A DNA stretch of 46,519 nt from Chloroflexota bacterium (GTDB lineage: Bacteria; Chloroflexota; Anaerolineae; Anaerolineales; Villigracilaceae): positions 1 to 46,519 of the forward strand of contig VGNO01000003.1 of assembly GCA_016865985.1 (NCBI GenBank). Reading direction: 5' to 3'. A program made the translations under genes and the position numbers. Below are positions 39,321-46,519 of the stretch, in pieces. Positions within the stretch are counted from its first letter, which is position 1. Every line of letters begins with the position of its first letter. The notes below the pieces were generated by a model. It had not been told where the DNA came from, made no database searches, and saw only the letters and a program-made list of their open reading frames with translations.

Positions 39321-39329
39321 GGAACTGGA

Positions 39330-39947
39330 ATGGACAAACTGGACGATGTCTTCCTGATCAAGGACCGTGAGACACTCAAGGTGGTCGCCGACCCCCTGCG
39401 GGCGCAGGTAATGGACACGGTCACGAACGAAGCGCTGACGGTAAAACAGGTCGCCGACCGGCTCGGCCTGGCTCCCGGGAAACTATACTACCACATCAAC
39501 CTGCTGGAGAAGTACGGCCTGATCCGCATTGCGGAGACGCGCCAGGTCGGCAACCTGATCGAAAAGACCTACCGGGCAGCCGCCTCCCGGCTCGATATTG
39601 CCCCGGCATTGATGACCGTTTCCACCCCGGAGGGCAAGGACAGCCTCTACGACCTGGTCACTTCCACGCTCGACACCACCCGCGAGGACCTGCTGCGGAG
39701 CCTGCAGGCACGCTACCACCAGATCGACCAGGGCGCCAGGGAGAAACCGCGCCAGGTGGTAATCAATCGGGACATGCGCTACATCCCAGACGAACGCGCC
39801 GCGGCTTTCGCCGGGCGGGTCAAGGCGCTGCTGGAGGAGTTTGGCACGCTCGAGGCGCCGCCCGGGACGCACGGCGCGATGAACTACGGCCTGGCGGTCG
39901 CATTCTACCCATGTTTCTACTTCGAAGAGGACGCCAAAAATGGCTGA
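39330..39947 (+). CDS. ArsR-like winged-HTH transcriptional regulator
   Basis: LKVVADPLRAQVMDTVTNEALTVKQVADRLGLAPGKLYYHINLLEKYGLIRIAETRQVG. Confidence 0.88.
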   Translation: MDKLDDVFLIKDRETLKVVADPLRAQVMDTVTNEALTVKQVADRLGLAPGKLYYHINLLEKYGLIRIAETRQVGNLIEKTYRAAASRLDIAPALMTVSTPEGKDSLYDLVTSTLDTTREDLLRSLQARYHQIDQGAREKPRQVVINRDMRYIPDERAAAFAGRVKALLEEFGTLEAPPGTHGAMNYGLAVAFYPCFYFEEDAKNG

Positions 39948-41274
39948 TACCTCCCTCCCCGCCCCGGTCCGCGGCGGGATGCGCACTTTCCTGCTGATCT
40001 GGGCCGGGCAATTGTTCTCGATCCTCGGTTCCGGCTTGTCCGGTTTTGCGGTCGGGGTCTGGATCTACCAGCAGACGGGACAGGCGACGCCCTTCGCCCT
40101 GACCGTCCTTTTCGGCAGCCTGCCGCCGCTGCTGGTCATGCCGTTTGCAGGTTCGCTGGCCGACCGCTGGAATCGGCGTCTCATCATGATCCTGGCCGAC
40201 ACCGGCGCCGCGCTGGGGACGGTCGCAATCGCCATCCTGCTGTTCATGAACAACCTCCAGGTCTGGCATATCTACATCATCGTGGTCTTTTCCTCGATGG
40301 CTTCGGCTTTCCAGGAACCGGCCTACATGGCGTCCATCACCATGCTCGTCCCCAAGAAGGATTTTGCCCGCGCCAATGGCATGATGCAAATGGGACAGGC
40401 CATCGGTTCCATCATCACGCCGCTCCTGGCGGGGGTGTTGTTCGTGGCGATTGGCCTGAAGGGCATCATCCTGATCGATCTGGCAACGTTCTTCTTCGCG
40501 GTCACGCCGCTCCTGATCGTCCGCATCCCGCAGCCGGAACTGAAGGAGACGGCCGAGGAGAAGCGCAGGCGGAACGTGCTTTCCGACCTCGCCATTGGCT
40601 GGAATTTCATCCGCTCGCGGGGTGGACTGCTCGGCCTGCTGCTCTACTATGCCATGGTCAACTTCCTGCTGAATTTCTCCTGCGTGCTCATGTCTCCGAT
40701 GATCCTGTCCGCCCACTCGCCTGCCGCCCTGGGCGGGGTGCAGACCGTCACCGGGGCGGGGATGCTGGCGGGCGGCCTGCTGATGTCCACCTGGGGCGGG
40801 CCGAAAAACCGGCGCATCCCGGCGGTGATCGGGTTCATCACCCTGGCTGTGATCGGCCTGGCGGTGGCGGGGTTGCGCGCCAGCCCGGTCTTCCCGGCGG
40901 TGGGATTCTTCATCATGATGCTCTTCATCCCGATGGCTTCCGGCGCCAGCATGGCGGTCTGGCAATCGAAAGTCATGCCCGAGGTGCAGGGACGGGTCTT
41001 CTCGGTGCGGGCCATGATCTCCCGCTCGATGATGCCGCTGGCTTACCTGAGCGCCGGGCCGTTGGCCGATCACGTTTTCGAGCCGCTGATGCGGGAAGGC
41101 GGCGCGCTGGCGAACACCTTCCTCGGTCCGCTGCTGGGGATCGGGCCGGGGCGCGGCATCGGCCTGATGTTCGTCATCTCCGGCCTGGCGGCGGCGCTCG
41201 TCAGCGGTTTGGCCTACCTGACCCCGCGCCTCCGCAATATCGAGACCGAACTGCCGGACGCCGTCCCGGGTTGA
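39940..41274 (+). CDS. MFS transporter
   Basis: 12-TM-like protein; FGSLPPLLVMPFAGSLADRWNRRLIMILADTGAA; overlaps the regulator by 8 nt. Confidence 0.9.
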   Translation: MADTSLPAPVRGGMRTFLLIWAGQLFSILGSGLSGFAVGVWIYQQTGQATPFALTVLFGSLPPLLVMPFAGSLADRWNRRLIMILADTGAALGTVAIAILLFMNNLQVWHIYIIVVFSSMASAFQEPAYMASITMLVPKKDFARANGMMQMGQAIGSIITPLLAGVLFVAIGLKGIILIDLATFFFAVTPLLIVRIPQPELKETAEEKRRRNVLSDLAIGWNFIRSRGGLLGLLLYYAMVNFLLNFSCVLMSPMILSAHSPAALGGVQTVTGAGMLAGGLLMSTWGGPKNRRIPAVIGFITLAVIGLAVAGLRASPVFPAVGFFIMMLFIPMASGASMAVWQSKVMPEVQGRVFSVRAMISRSMMPLAYLSAGPLADHVFEPLMREGGALANTFLGPLLGIGPGRGIGLMFVISGLAAALVSGLAYLTPRLRNIETELPDAVPG

Positions 41275-41285
41275 TGAGTGGACGC

Positions 41286-41322
41286 AAAAAGAGGCCGCGC
41301 AAGCGTTGCGGCCTCTTTTTTT
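41286..41322 (+). terminator. bidirectional Rho-independent terminator
   Basis: AAAAAGAGGCCGC-N9-GCGGCCTCTTTTTTT. Confidence 0.9.
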
Positions 41323-41336
41323 ACCCACCGCGCCGC

Positions 41337-41519
41337 CTAATGCTCGTGCTTCGGCGGCTGGACATGCTCCATGCCGGGCAGTTTGTCCGCCAGGTTGGCC
41401 GGTTTATGGATCAACACCGGCAGGCATTGCGGGCAGATGAAAACATCCGCACCCTGGTAGCGCAATGAGAGCAGGGGGACATGCTGTTCGTTCTTTTCGC
41501 AGTTCAGACAGGTATTCAT
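41337..41519 (-). CDS. small zinc-ribbon-like protein
   Basis: 60 aa with CLNC and CPQC motifs and HVQPPKHEH tail. Confidence 0.7.
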   Translation of the reverse strand: MNTCLNCEKNEQHVPLLSLRYQGADVFICPQCLPVLIHKPANLADKLPGMEHVQPPKHEH

Positions 41520-41540
41520 AAGCCTCCAGGTTGGATTGGT

Positions 41541-42332
41541 CTACATTGTACCTTTATACATCCCGCCGTCCACGGTCAGCATCACGCCGGTGACGTAACT
41601 GGCCGCGGGCGAGACGAGGAACACAGCCGCGTTGGCGAACTCTTCGGGCGACCCCATCCGCCCGAGCGGGCTGTCCTTCGACTGCTTCGCGATCTCTTCT
41701 TCGACCGTTGTCCCGTTCTGCTTCGCCCGGAAGGTCATCAACTCGGTGACGCGCTCGGTCTCGGTCCAGCCGGGCAGGATGGAGTTGAAACGGATGCCGT
41801 CCCGTCCCAGTTCCAGCGCCAGGCTCTTGGTCAGCCCGACGGTGGCGGCGCGGATGCTGTTCGAGAGCGCCAGGTTGGGGATCGGCTGTTTGACCGAGTA
41901 CGAGGTGACGGTCAGCACACTGGCGGCTTTCGACTGGCGCAGGTGCGGCAGAGCGGCGCGAATGAGCCGGACGTGACTCATCAGCGAGAGGTCGATCCCC
42001 TTCTGCCAGGCGGCGTCATCGAACGACTCGAAACTCCCGGCCGGCGGCCCTCCGGCGTTGGTGACGAGGATGTCGAGGCCGCCGAAGGCGCGCACCGCCT
42101 TTTCCACGAGCCGGGCGGGAACAGCCGGGTCGGTGACATCGCCTGCAATCCCTGATACCTGTGTCCCCGTTTCCTTCGCAAGTGTCTCCGCCGCCGGGTC
42201 TATCCTGCTTCTCTCACGGCTGTTGACCGCCACCCGGCAGCCTTCACGGGCCAGCGCCAATGCCACGGCGTAGCCCAGTCCGCGCGAGGCGCCGGTGACG
42301 AGAGCGCGTTTGTCTTTCAGGTGCAAATCCAT
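41541..42332 (-). CDS. SDR-family oxidoreductase
   Basis: KRALVTGASRGLGYAVALALAREG; VTNAGGPPAG; YVTGVMLTVDGGMYKG; start moved to ATG 42330-42332. Confidence 0.93.
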   Translation of the reverse strand: MDLHLKDKRALVTGASRGLGYAVALALAREGCRVAVNSRERSRIDPAAETLAKETGTQVSGIAGDVTDPAVPARLVEKAVRAFGGLDILVTNAGGPPAGSFESFDDAAWQKGIDLSLMSHVRLIRAALPHLRQSKAASVLTVTSYSVKQPIPNLALSNSIRAATVGLTKSLALELGRDGIRFNSILPGWTETERVTELMTFRAKQNGTTVEEEIAKQSKDSPLGRMGSPEEFANAAVFLVSPAASYVTGVMLTVDGGMYKGTM

Positions 42333-42399
42333 ATTTCCTCCGGCAGGGGCGGACGCCGTCCGCCCGGATTCTTTCAAGCAGGACGCACGCCTTTCGTCC

Positions 42400-42681
42400 C
42401 TACAATAATTCTATTTTTGTATCCAGCACATCCCCGTCCGTCCAGTTGGCCTCGGCCCATTTACGGACCGTCTCGAGTGCAGACTGCAAGTGTGCGGCGT
42501 CATTGCCGAGCATGGCGCAGCCGATGACCGCTTCCTGCCACCTGTCCTGCAAATCCATCTCGGCCGATGAGACGTTGAATTCGCGGTGCAGGCGGTGGAG
42601 CAGCGGCTTGAGCCGTCTGCGCTTTTCTTTCAGCGAGGCGCAGGCCGGGAGGCGGAGGCGGAGGGTGAGCAGGCCTATCAT
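42400..42681 (-). CDS. DUF503 (YlxP-like) protein
   Basis: LRLPACASLKEKRRRLKPLLHRLHREFNVSSAEMDLQDRWQEAVIGCAMLGND. Confidence 0.9.
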   Translation of the reverse strand: MIGLLTLRLRLPACASLKEKRRRLKPLLHRLHREFNVSSAEMDLQDRWQEAVIGCAMLGNDAAHLQSALETVRKWAEANWTDGDVLDTKIELL

Positions 42682-42953
42682 CAGAGGTCGCGGTAAGCGC
42701 TGCCGCGCGTGGAGATTTCGAGCACGAGGATAATCAGTCTGTCATCTTCGATGGCATAGATGATCCGCCAATCGCCCACGCGGATTCGGTATAAATTGTC
42801 GTAACCGGACAGTTTTTTAAAACCCGTTGGGCGCGGCTCAGATGCCAGGCCGCGAATGGCGCGCTGGATGCGTTCCAGCACATCGCCATCCAGTCGCCTG
42901 AGAATTTTCTCTGGTTTGCGATGGATGATGACTTGCCAGGGCGCCTCGCTCAT
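42681..42953 (-). CDS. RelE/ParE-family toxin
   Basis: WQVIIHRKPEKILRRLDGDVLERIQRAIRGLASEPRPTGFKKLSGYDNLYRIRVGDWRIIYAIEDDRLIILVLEI. Confidence 0.93.
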   Translation of the reverse strand: MSEAPWQVIIHRKPEKILRRLDGDVLERIQRAIRGLASEPRPTGFKKLSGYDNLYRIRVGDWRIIYAIEDDRLIILVLEISTRGSAYRDL

Positions 42954-43225
42954 CCAGTGTTTCCGAGTTCCGCATCCACCTCATCCCATGGACGGGCAAC
43001 GGACGGGTTGCGTTTCCATTCCTCGTATGCGACGGCAGCATGACGGGCAGCGCGCATATCTTCGAGTGTCTCCTGGATTTGTGCATAATCCACTGCCGGG
43101 ATGATGACCGCCACGCTCTTGCCGTTGCGCTCGATCATCACATCCCCTTCACCGGTCAATACCTGGTCGAGCAGGTCACGAAATTTCGAGCGCGCCTCGC
43201 CGCTCTTGAAAGTTGACATAATCAT
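42950..43225 (-). CDS. Phd/YefM-family antitoxin
   Basis: STFKSGEARSKFRDLLDQVLTGEGDVMIERNGKSVAVIIPAVDYAQI; overlaps toxin start by 4 nt. Confidence 0.92.
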   Translation of the reverse strand: MIMSTFKSGEARSKFRDLLDQVLTGEGDVMIERNGKSVAVIIPAVDYAQIQETLEDMRAARHAAVAYEEWKRNPSVARPWDEVDAELGNTG

Positions 43226-43240
43226 ATATCTGTCACTCCT

Positions 43241-43275
43241 TTGTATAAAACGTACAGTTTGTACAAAGTATACAA
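43241..43275 (-). promoter_or_regulatory. nested palindromic operator of the TA operon
   Basis: TTGTATA-aaac-GTACA-gtt-TGTAC-aaag-TATACAA, 35 bp, directly upstream of the antitoxin. Confidence 0.8.
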
Positions 43276-43332
43276 GCGCCAGAAGAGTATGTCAAGCGAG
43301 GGCATGTGGTTATCGGAGGGTGTAGATTCCGG

Positions 43333-43614
43333 TCATTTCACAGCGATCAGTTCGCGCACCTTGCGCGCCACGTCCATGTTTTGGAGGGCGGTGGCGGCGG
43401 CGATCAACTCGGCGGAGGCGCCTTTTTTGGCCAGTTCGCCGGGCAGGGCTTTCGCCATGGCCTGCGCCTGGACCGCGGTCCCCACCATCATGCCTTTGAC
43501 GATGGCGGCGAACATCGGGTCCATATCCATGAATTTCATGATCGCTGCAACGGCTCCATCGACATCCACGGCAGATTTGGGTTTTCCGAATATACGACTC
43601 TCCTTTTCTGACAC
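43333..43614 (-). CDS. small conserved-looking hypothetical protein
   Basis: 93-aa ORF, Ala/Met-rich helical sequence, no recognised family. Confidence 0.55.
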   Translation of the reverse strand: MSEKESRIFGKPKSAVDVDGAVAAIMKFMDMDPMFAAIVKGMMVGTAVQAQAMAKALPGELAKKGASAELIAAATALQNMDVARKVRELIAVK

Positions 43615-43667
43615 GCAGCGGAATCCTCTTGCACTCCATCTAGCCGCCGATTACAATGCTTTCACAT

Positions 43668-44999
43668 ATGGACACGGAAACCGCCTACAACAACGCCCTC
43701 GATTACCTCTATTCCTTCGTGGATTATAGCCTCAAAAAAGCCTCCGAACTGGCCCAGGCCGACTTCAACCTGGACCGGATGCGGGAACTGATGTCCCTGC
43801 TCGGCGACCCGCAGGAGAAGTATCCCACCCTGCACGTGGCCGGGACCAAGGGCAAAGGCTCCACCTCGGCGTTGATGGCCTCGGCCCTCACTGCTGCCGG
43901 GTACCGTACCGGCCTCTACACCTCGCCGCATTTGGAAGATTACACCGAGCGCATCCAAATAGACGGTCGGCAGGTCTCACATGTTGAATTGGTCCAATTG
44001 GTCGAAATGGTCAGACCGCATGTCGCCAAAATTCCCATGCTGACGACATTCGAAATCACGACCGCAATCGGCTTCTTGTACTTTGCCCAACAAAAAGTGG
44101 ACGCGGCGGTGATCGAGGTCGGCCTGGGTGGGCGGCTGGACGCCACCAACATCGTCACGCCGCGCGTGGCGGTTATCACCTCCCTTTCCTACGACCACAT
44201 GGCGGTGCTTGGCAACACCCTGGCGCAGATCGCCCGCGAAAAGGCCGGCATCATCAAGGCCGGCGTGCCGGTCGTCTCCTCGCCGCAAAAGGACGAAGCC
44301 CTGGCAGTCCTGGAAGAAGTGGCCGCAGAACGCCGCGCCCCGCTGACCCTCGTCGGCCGCGAAGTGACCTTCGAGGCGGGAGAGCGCTCGCTCGATGGAC
44401 AAACTCTGGAGATCGTCCACCGTCCACCGTCCATCGTCCATCAAAAACCGCTTCTTCTCCGCATCCCCCTGCTGGGCGCCTACCAGGTCGAGAATGCCGC
44501 CACGGCCTATGCCGCTCTCCATGCCAGCGGGTTGGACCTGCCGCAGGAGGCTGTCGCACGCGGCTTTTCTGAAGTAAAATGGCCTGCCCGTTTCCAGGTG
44601 GTGAGCCGCAGGCCGCCGGTCGTCTTCGACTCGGCCCACAACCAGGACTCGGCTGAAAAACTGCGCCAGGCGCTGGATGACTATTTCCCCGGAAAGCAGG
44701 TCATCCTCATCTTCGGCGCTTCGGAAGACAAGGATATCGCGGGCATGTTCGCGGCCTGGAGGTCACGCCTGGGCCGGATCATTGCCACCCGCGCCGACCA
44801 CCCGCGCGCCCTCGACCCGGAACGGGTCCTCGAACTGGCGCGCCAGGCTGAAGTCCCGTGCGAAGCGGTCACCCCGCCGGCGGCCGCCCTCGAACGGGCG
44901 CTGGGACTTGCCGGGGAACAGTCGGTCGTGTTGGCGGCCGGCTCGATGTTCGTCACCGCCGAGGCGATGACTGCCTGGCGGAAAAGGAAACTGGAATGA
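43668..44999 (+). CDS. folC: folylpolyglutamate synthase / dihydrofolate synthase
   Basis: [78 protein letters not shown]. Confidence 0.94.
   Translation: MDTETAYNNALDYLYSFVDYSLKKASELAQADFNLDRMRELMSLLGDPQEKYPTLHVAGTKGKGSTSALMASALTAAGYRTGLYTSPHLEDYTERIQIDGRQVSHVELVQLVEMVRPHVAKIPMLTTFEITTAIGFLYFAQQKVDAAVIEVGLGGRLDATNIVTPRVAVITSLSYDHMAVLGNTLAQIAREKAGIIKAGVPVVSSPQKDEALAVLEEVAAERRAPLTLVGREVTFEAGERSLDGQTLEIVHRPPSIVHQKPLLLRIPLLGAYQVENAATAYAALHASGLDLPQEAVARGFSEVKWPARFQVVSRRPPVVFDSAHNQDSAEKLRQALDDYFPGKQVILIFGASEDKDIAGMFAAWRSRLGRIIATRADHPRALDPERVLELARQAEVPCEAVTPPAAALERALGLAGEQSVVLAAGSMFVTAEAMTAWRKRKLE
44414..44441 (+). repeat. four tandem heptanucleotide units (CGTCCAY)4 inside folC
   Basis: CGTCCAC CGTCCAC CGTCCAT CGTCCAT. 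Confidence 0.9.
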
Positions 45000-46519
45000 A
45001 TTATTCGGATTGGAACGAAGACGAGAACATCTCCTCGGCCATCACCCAGCGCACGGAGGAACTCTACCGGGTGCCGAACCTGACCGCCGATGATGACGGG
45101 ATCATCGAAGCCCTGGTGCTGCCGCTGCGCGACCTGGTCATCTTCCCGCACATGGTCACGCCGGTCTTCGTGGCGCGCCAGGCCTCCCTGCTGGCGATCC
45201 ACGAAGCCCAGTCTCGCAACCAGACCGTCATCGGCCTGACCCAGCGCGACCCGGAACTCGAGGAGCCGGCGCCGGGCGACTTTTTACCCACCGGCGTCGA
45301 ACTGGCGGTCGGACGGTTGCTCTCGATGCCCGACGGCTCCAGTTCGGCCCTCGTGCAGGGGCGGCGGCGGGTGCGGGTGGTTGAATACACCCGCCTGGAA
45401 CCGGTCATCAAGGTGCGGGCGCGGGTCGTGGAGGAACCGCCCGAGGCCGACCGGCAGACCCAGGCCATGATGCGCACCGCCGTCGACCTCTTCGACCGCT
45501 GCGTCCAACTGGACCGCTCCATCCCGGAGGAAGCCCACCTCTTCGCCATCAACATCTCCGAGCCCGGCTGGCTGGCGGACATGATCGCCACCGCCATTTC
45601 CATCACCCTGGAAGAGAAACAGAAACTGCTCGAGATGTTCAACCCCCGCCAGCGGCTGCAGCGCGTCAATAAACTGCTGGCGCAGGAACTGGATGTACTG
45701 GAACTTGAGGACCAGATCCATACCAAGGTCCAGAGCGAGGTGGATAAGAGCCAGCGCGAGTTCTACCTGCGGGAGCAGATGAAAGCCATCCAGACCGAAC
45801 TGGGCGAGGGCGACATCTGGTCGCGCGACCTGAACGACATCCGCCAGAAGGTGGAGAAGACCGACCTGCCGGACGAGGCCCGGGCGGCGGCGATGAAAGA
45901 GATCGACCGCCTGAACCAGATGCCGCAGATGGCGCCCGAAGTGGGCATCATCCGCTCCTACCTGGACTGGATCGTGGAACTACCCTGGCGCAGCATGACC
46001 GAGGACAACCTGGACGTGCGCCACGCGGGGCGGGTGCTGGACCGGGACCACTACGGCCTGAAGAAGCCCAAGGAACGCATCCTGGAATACATTGCCGTCC
46101 GCAGCCTGAAGCCGAAGAAGGAACGCCAGCCGATCCTGTGCTTCGTCGGTCCGCCCGGCACCGGCAAGACCTCGCTGGGGCGCTCCATTGCCGAGGCGCT
46201 GGGGCGCAAGTTCGTGCGCGTCTCGCTCGGCGGCGTGCGGGACGAAGCCGAGATCCGCGGCCACCGCCGCACCTATATCGGCGCCCTGCCGGGCCGCATC
46301 ATCCAGACCATGAAACGCGCCGGGACGGCCAATCCGCTCTTCATGCTGGACGAGATCGACAAACTCGGCAACGATTTCCGCGGCGACCCATCTTCGGCGC
46401 TGCTGGAAGTGCTCGACCCGGAACAGAACCACGCCTTCAGCGACCACTACCTGGAACTGGCCTTCGACCTCTCGAAGGTGATGTTCATCACCACCGCCAA
46501 CACCCTGATGACCATCCCG
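44996..46519 (+). CDS. lon: ATP-dependent Lon protease, 3'-truncated by window end
   Basis: Not in the ORF track because it has no stop in the window; [23 protein letters not shown]…[20 protein letters not shown]…[59 protein letters not shown] overlap with folC stop. Confidence 0.96.
   Translation, partial: MNYSDWNEDENISSAITQRTEELYRVPNLTADDDGIIEALVLPLRDLVIFPHMVTPVFVARQASLLAIHEAQSRNQTVIGLTQRDPELEEPAPGDFLPTGVELAVGRLLSMPDGSSSALVQGRRRVRVVEYTRLEPVIKVRARVVEEPPEADRQTQAMMRTAVDLFDRCVQLDRSIPEEAHLFAINISEPGWLADMIATAISITLEEKQKLLEMFNPRQRLQRVNKLLAQELDVLELEDQIHTKVQSEVDKSQREFYLREQMKAIQTELGEGDIWSRDLNDIRQKVEKTDLPDEARAAAMKEIDRLNQMPQMAPEVGIIRSYLDWIVELPWRSMTEDNLDVRHAGRVLDRDHYGLKKPKERILEYIAVRSLKPKKERQPILCFVGPPGTGKTSLGRSIAEALGRKFVRVSLGGVRDEAEIRGHRRTYIGALPGRIIQTMKRAGTANPLFMLDEIDKLGNDFRGDPSSALLEVLDPEQNHAFSDHYLELAFDLSKVMFITTANTLMTIP

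Noticed and set aside
39820-41328. 502-aa minus-strand ORF
   Set aside because: Antisense shadow of the MFS transporter; charged low-complexity translation.

Overview
GC-rich bacterial chromosomal segment with Chloroflexota (Anaerolineae-like) character; the taxonomy is inferred from protein style and gene content. Recognisable blocks: two tandem TPR proteins; groES-groEL behind a sigma70-like promoter and a perfect CIRCE operator; a cytochrome-rich Alternative Complex III (ACIII)-type operon with a split ActB; tRNA-Ser(GGA) and tRNA-Arg(CCG); atpA-atpG-atpD-atpC followed by mreB; rex; a CHASE2-adenylate cyclase / FecR / SH3 cluster; a standalone GHKL ATPase; an AT-rich island with a Ser/Thr kinase and a TPR protein; AAA/DUF4143, PrsW, radical SAM TIGR03960/DUF2344, ankyrin and M29 aminopeptidase genes; an HTH regulator plus MFS pair; an SDR; a Phd-RelE-DUF503 operon; folC; and a 3'-truncated lon. 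Most notable: (1) a gene scar in which a Crp/Fnr regulator lacking its HTH runs directly into the last ~63 codons of a cytochrome cd1 nitrite reductase (NirS) in another frame; (2) an AT-rich two-gene island with a Hanks-type kinase and a TPR protein whose C-terminus looks like an ImmA/IrrE zincin with HExxH changed to HTMGH; the island abuts a DUF5615 toxin gene cut off after ~23 codons; (3) an M42 peptidase start truncated just upstream of atpA, with atpB/E/F/H absent from the locus; (4) a 77-bp hairpin repeat in two oppositely oriented copies ~10 kb apart; (5) a heptanucleotide repeat inside the folC reading frame. All homology calls come from reading the sequence; no database search was run.
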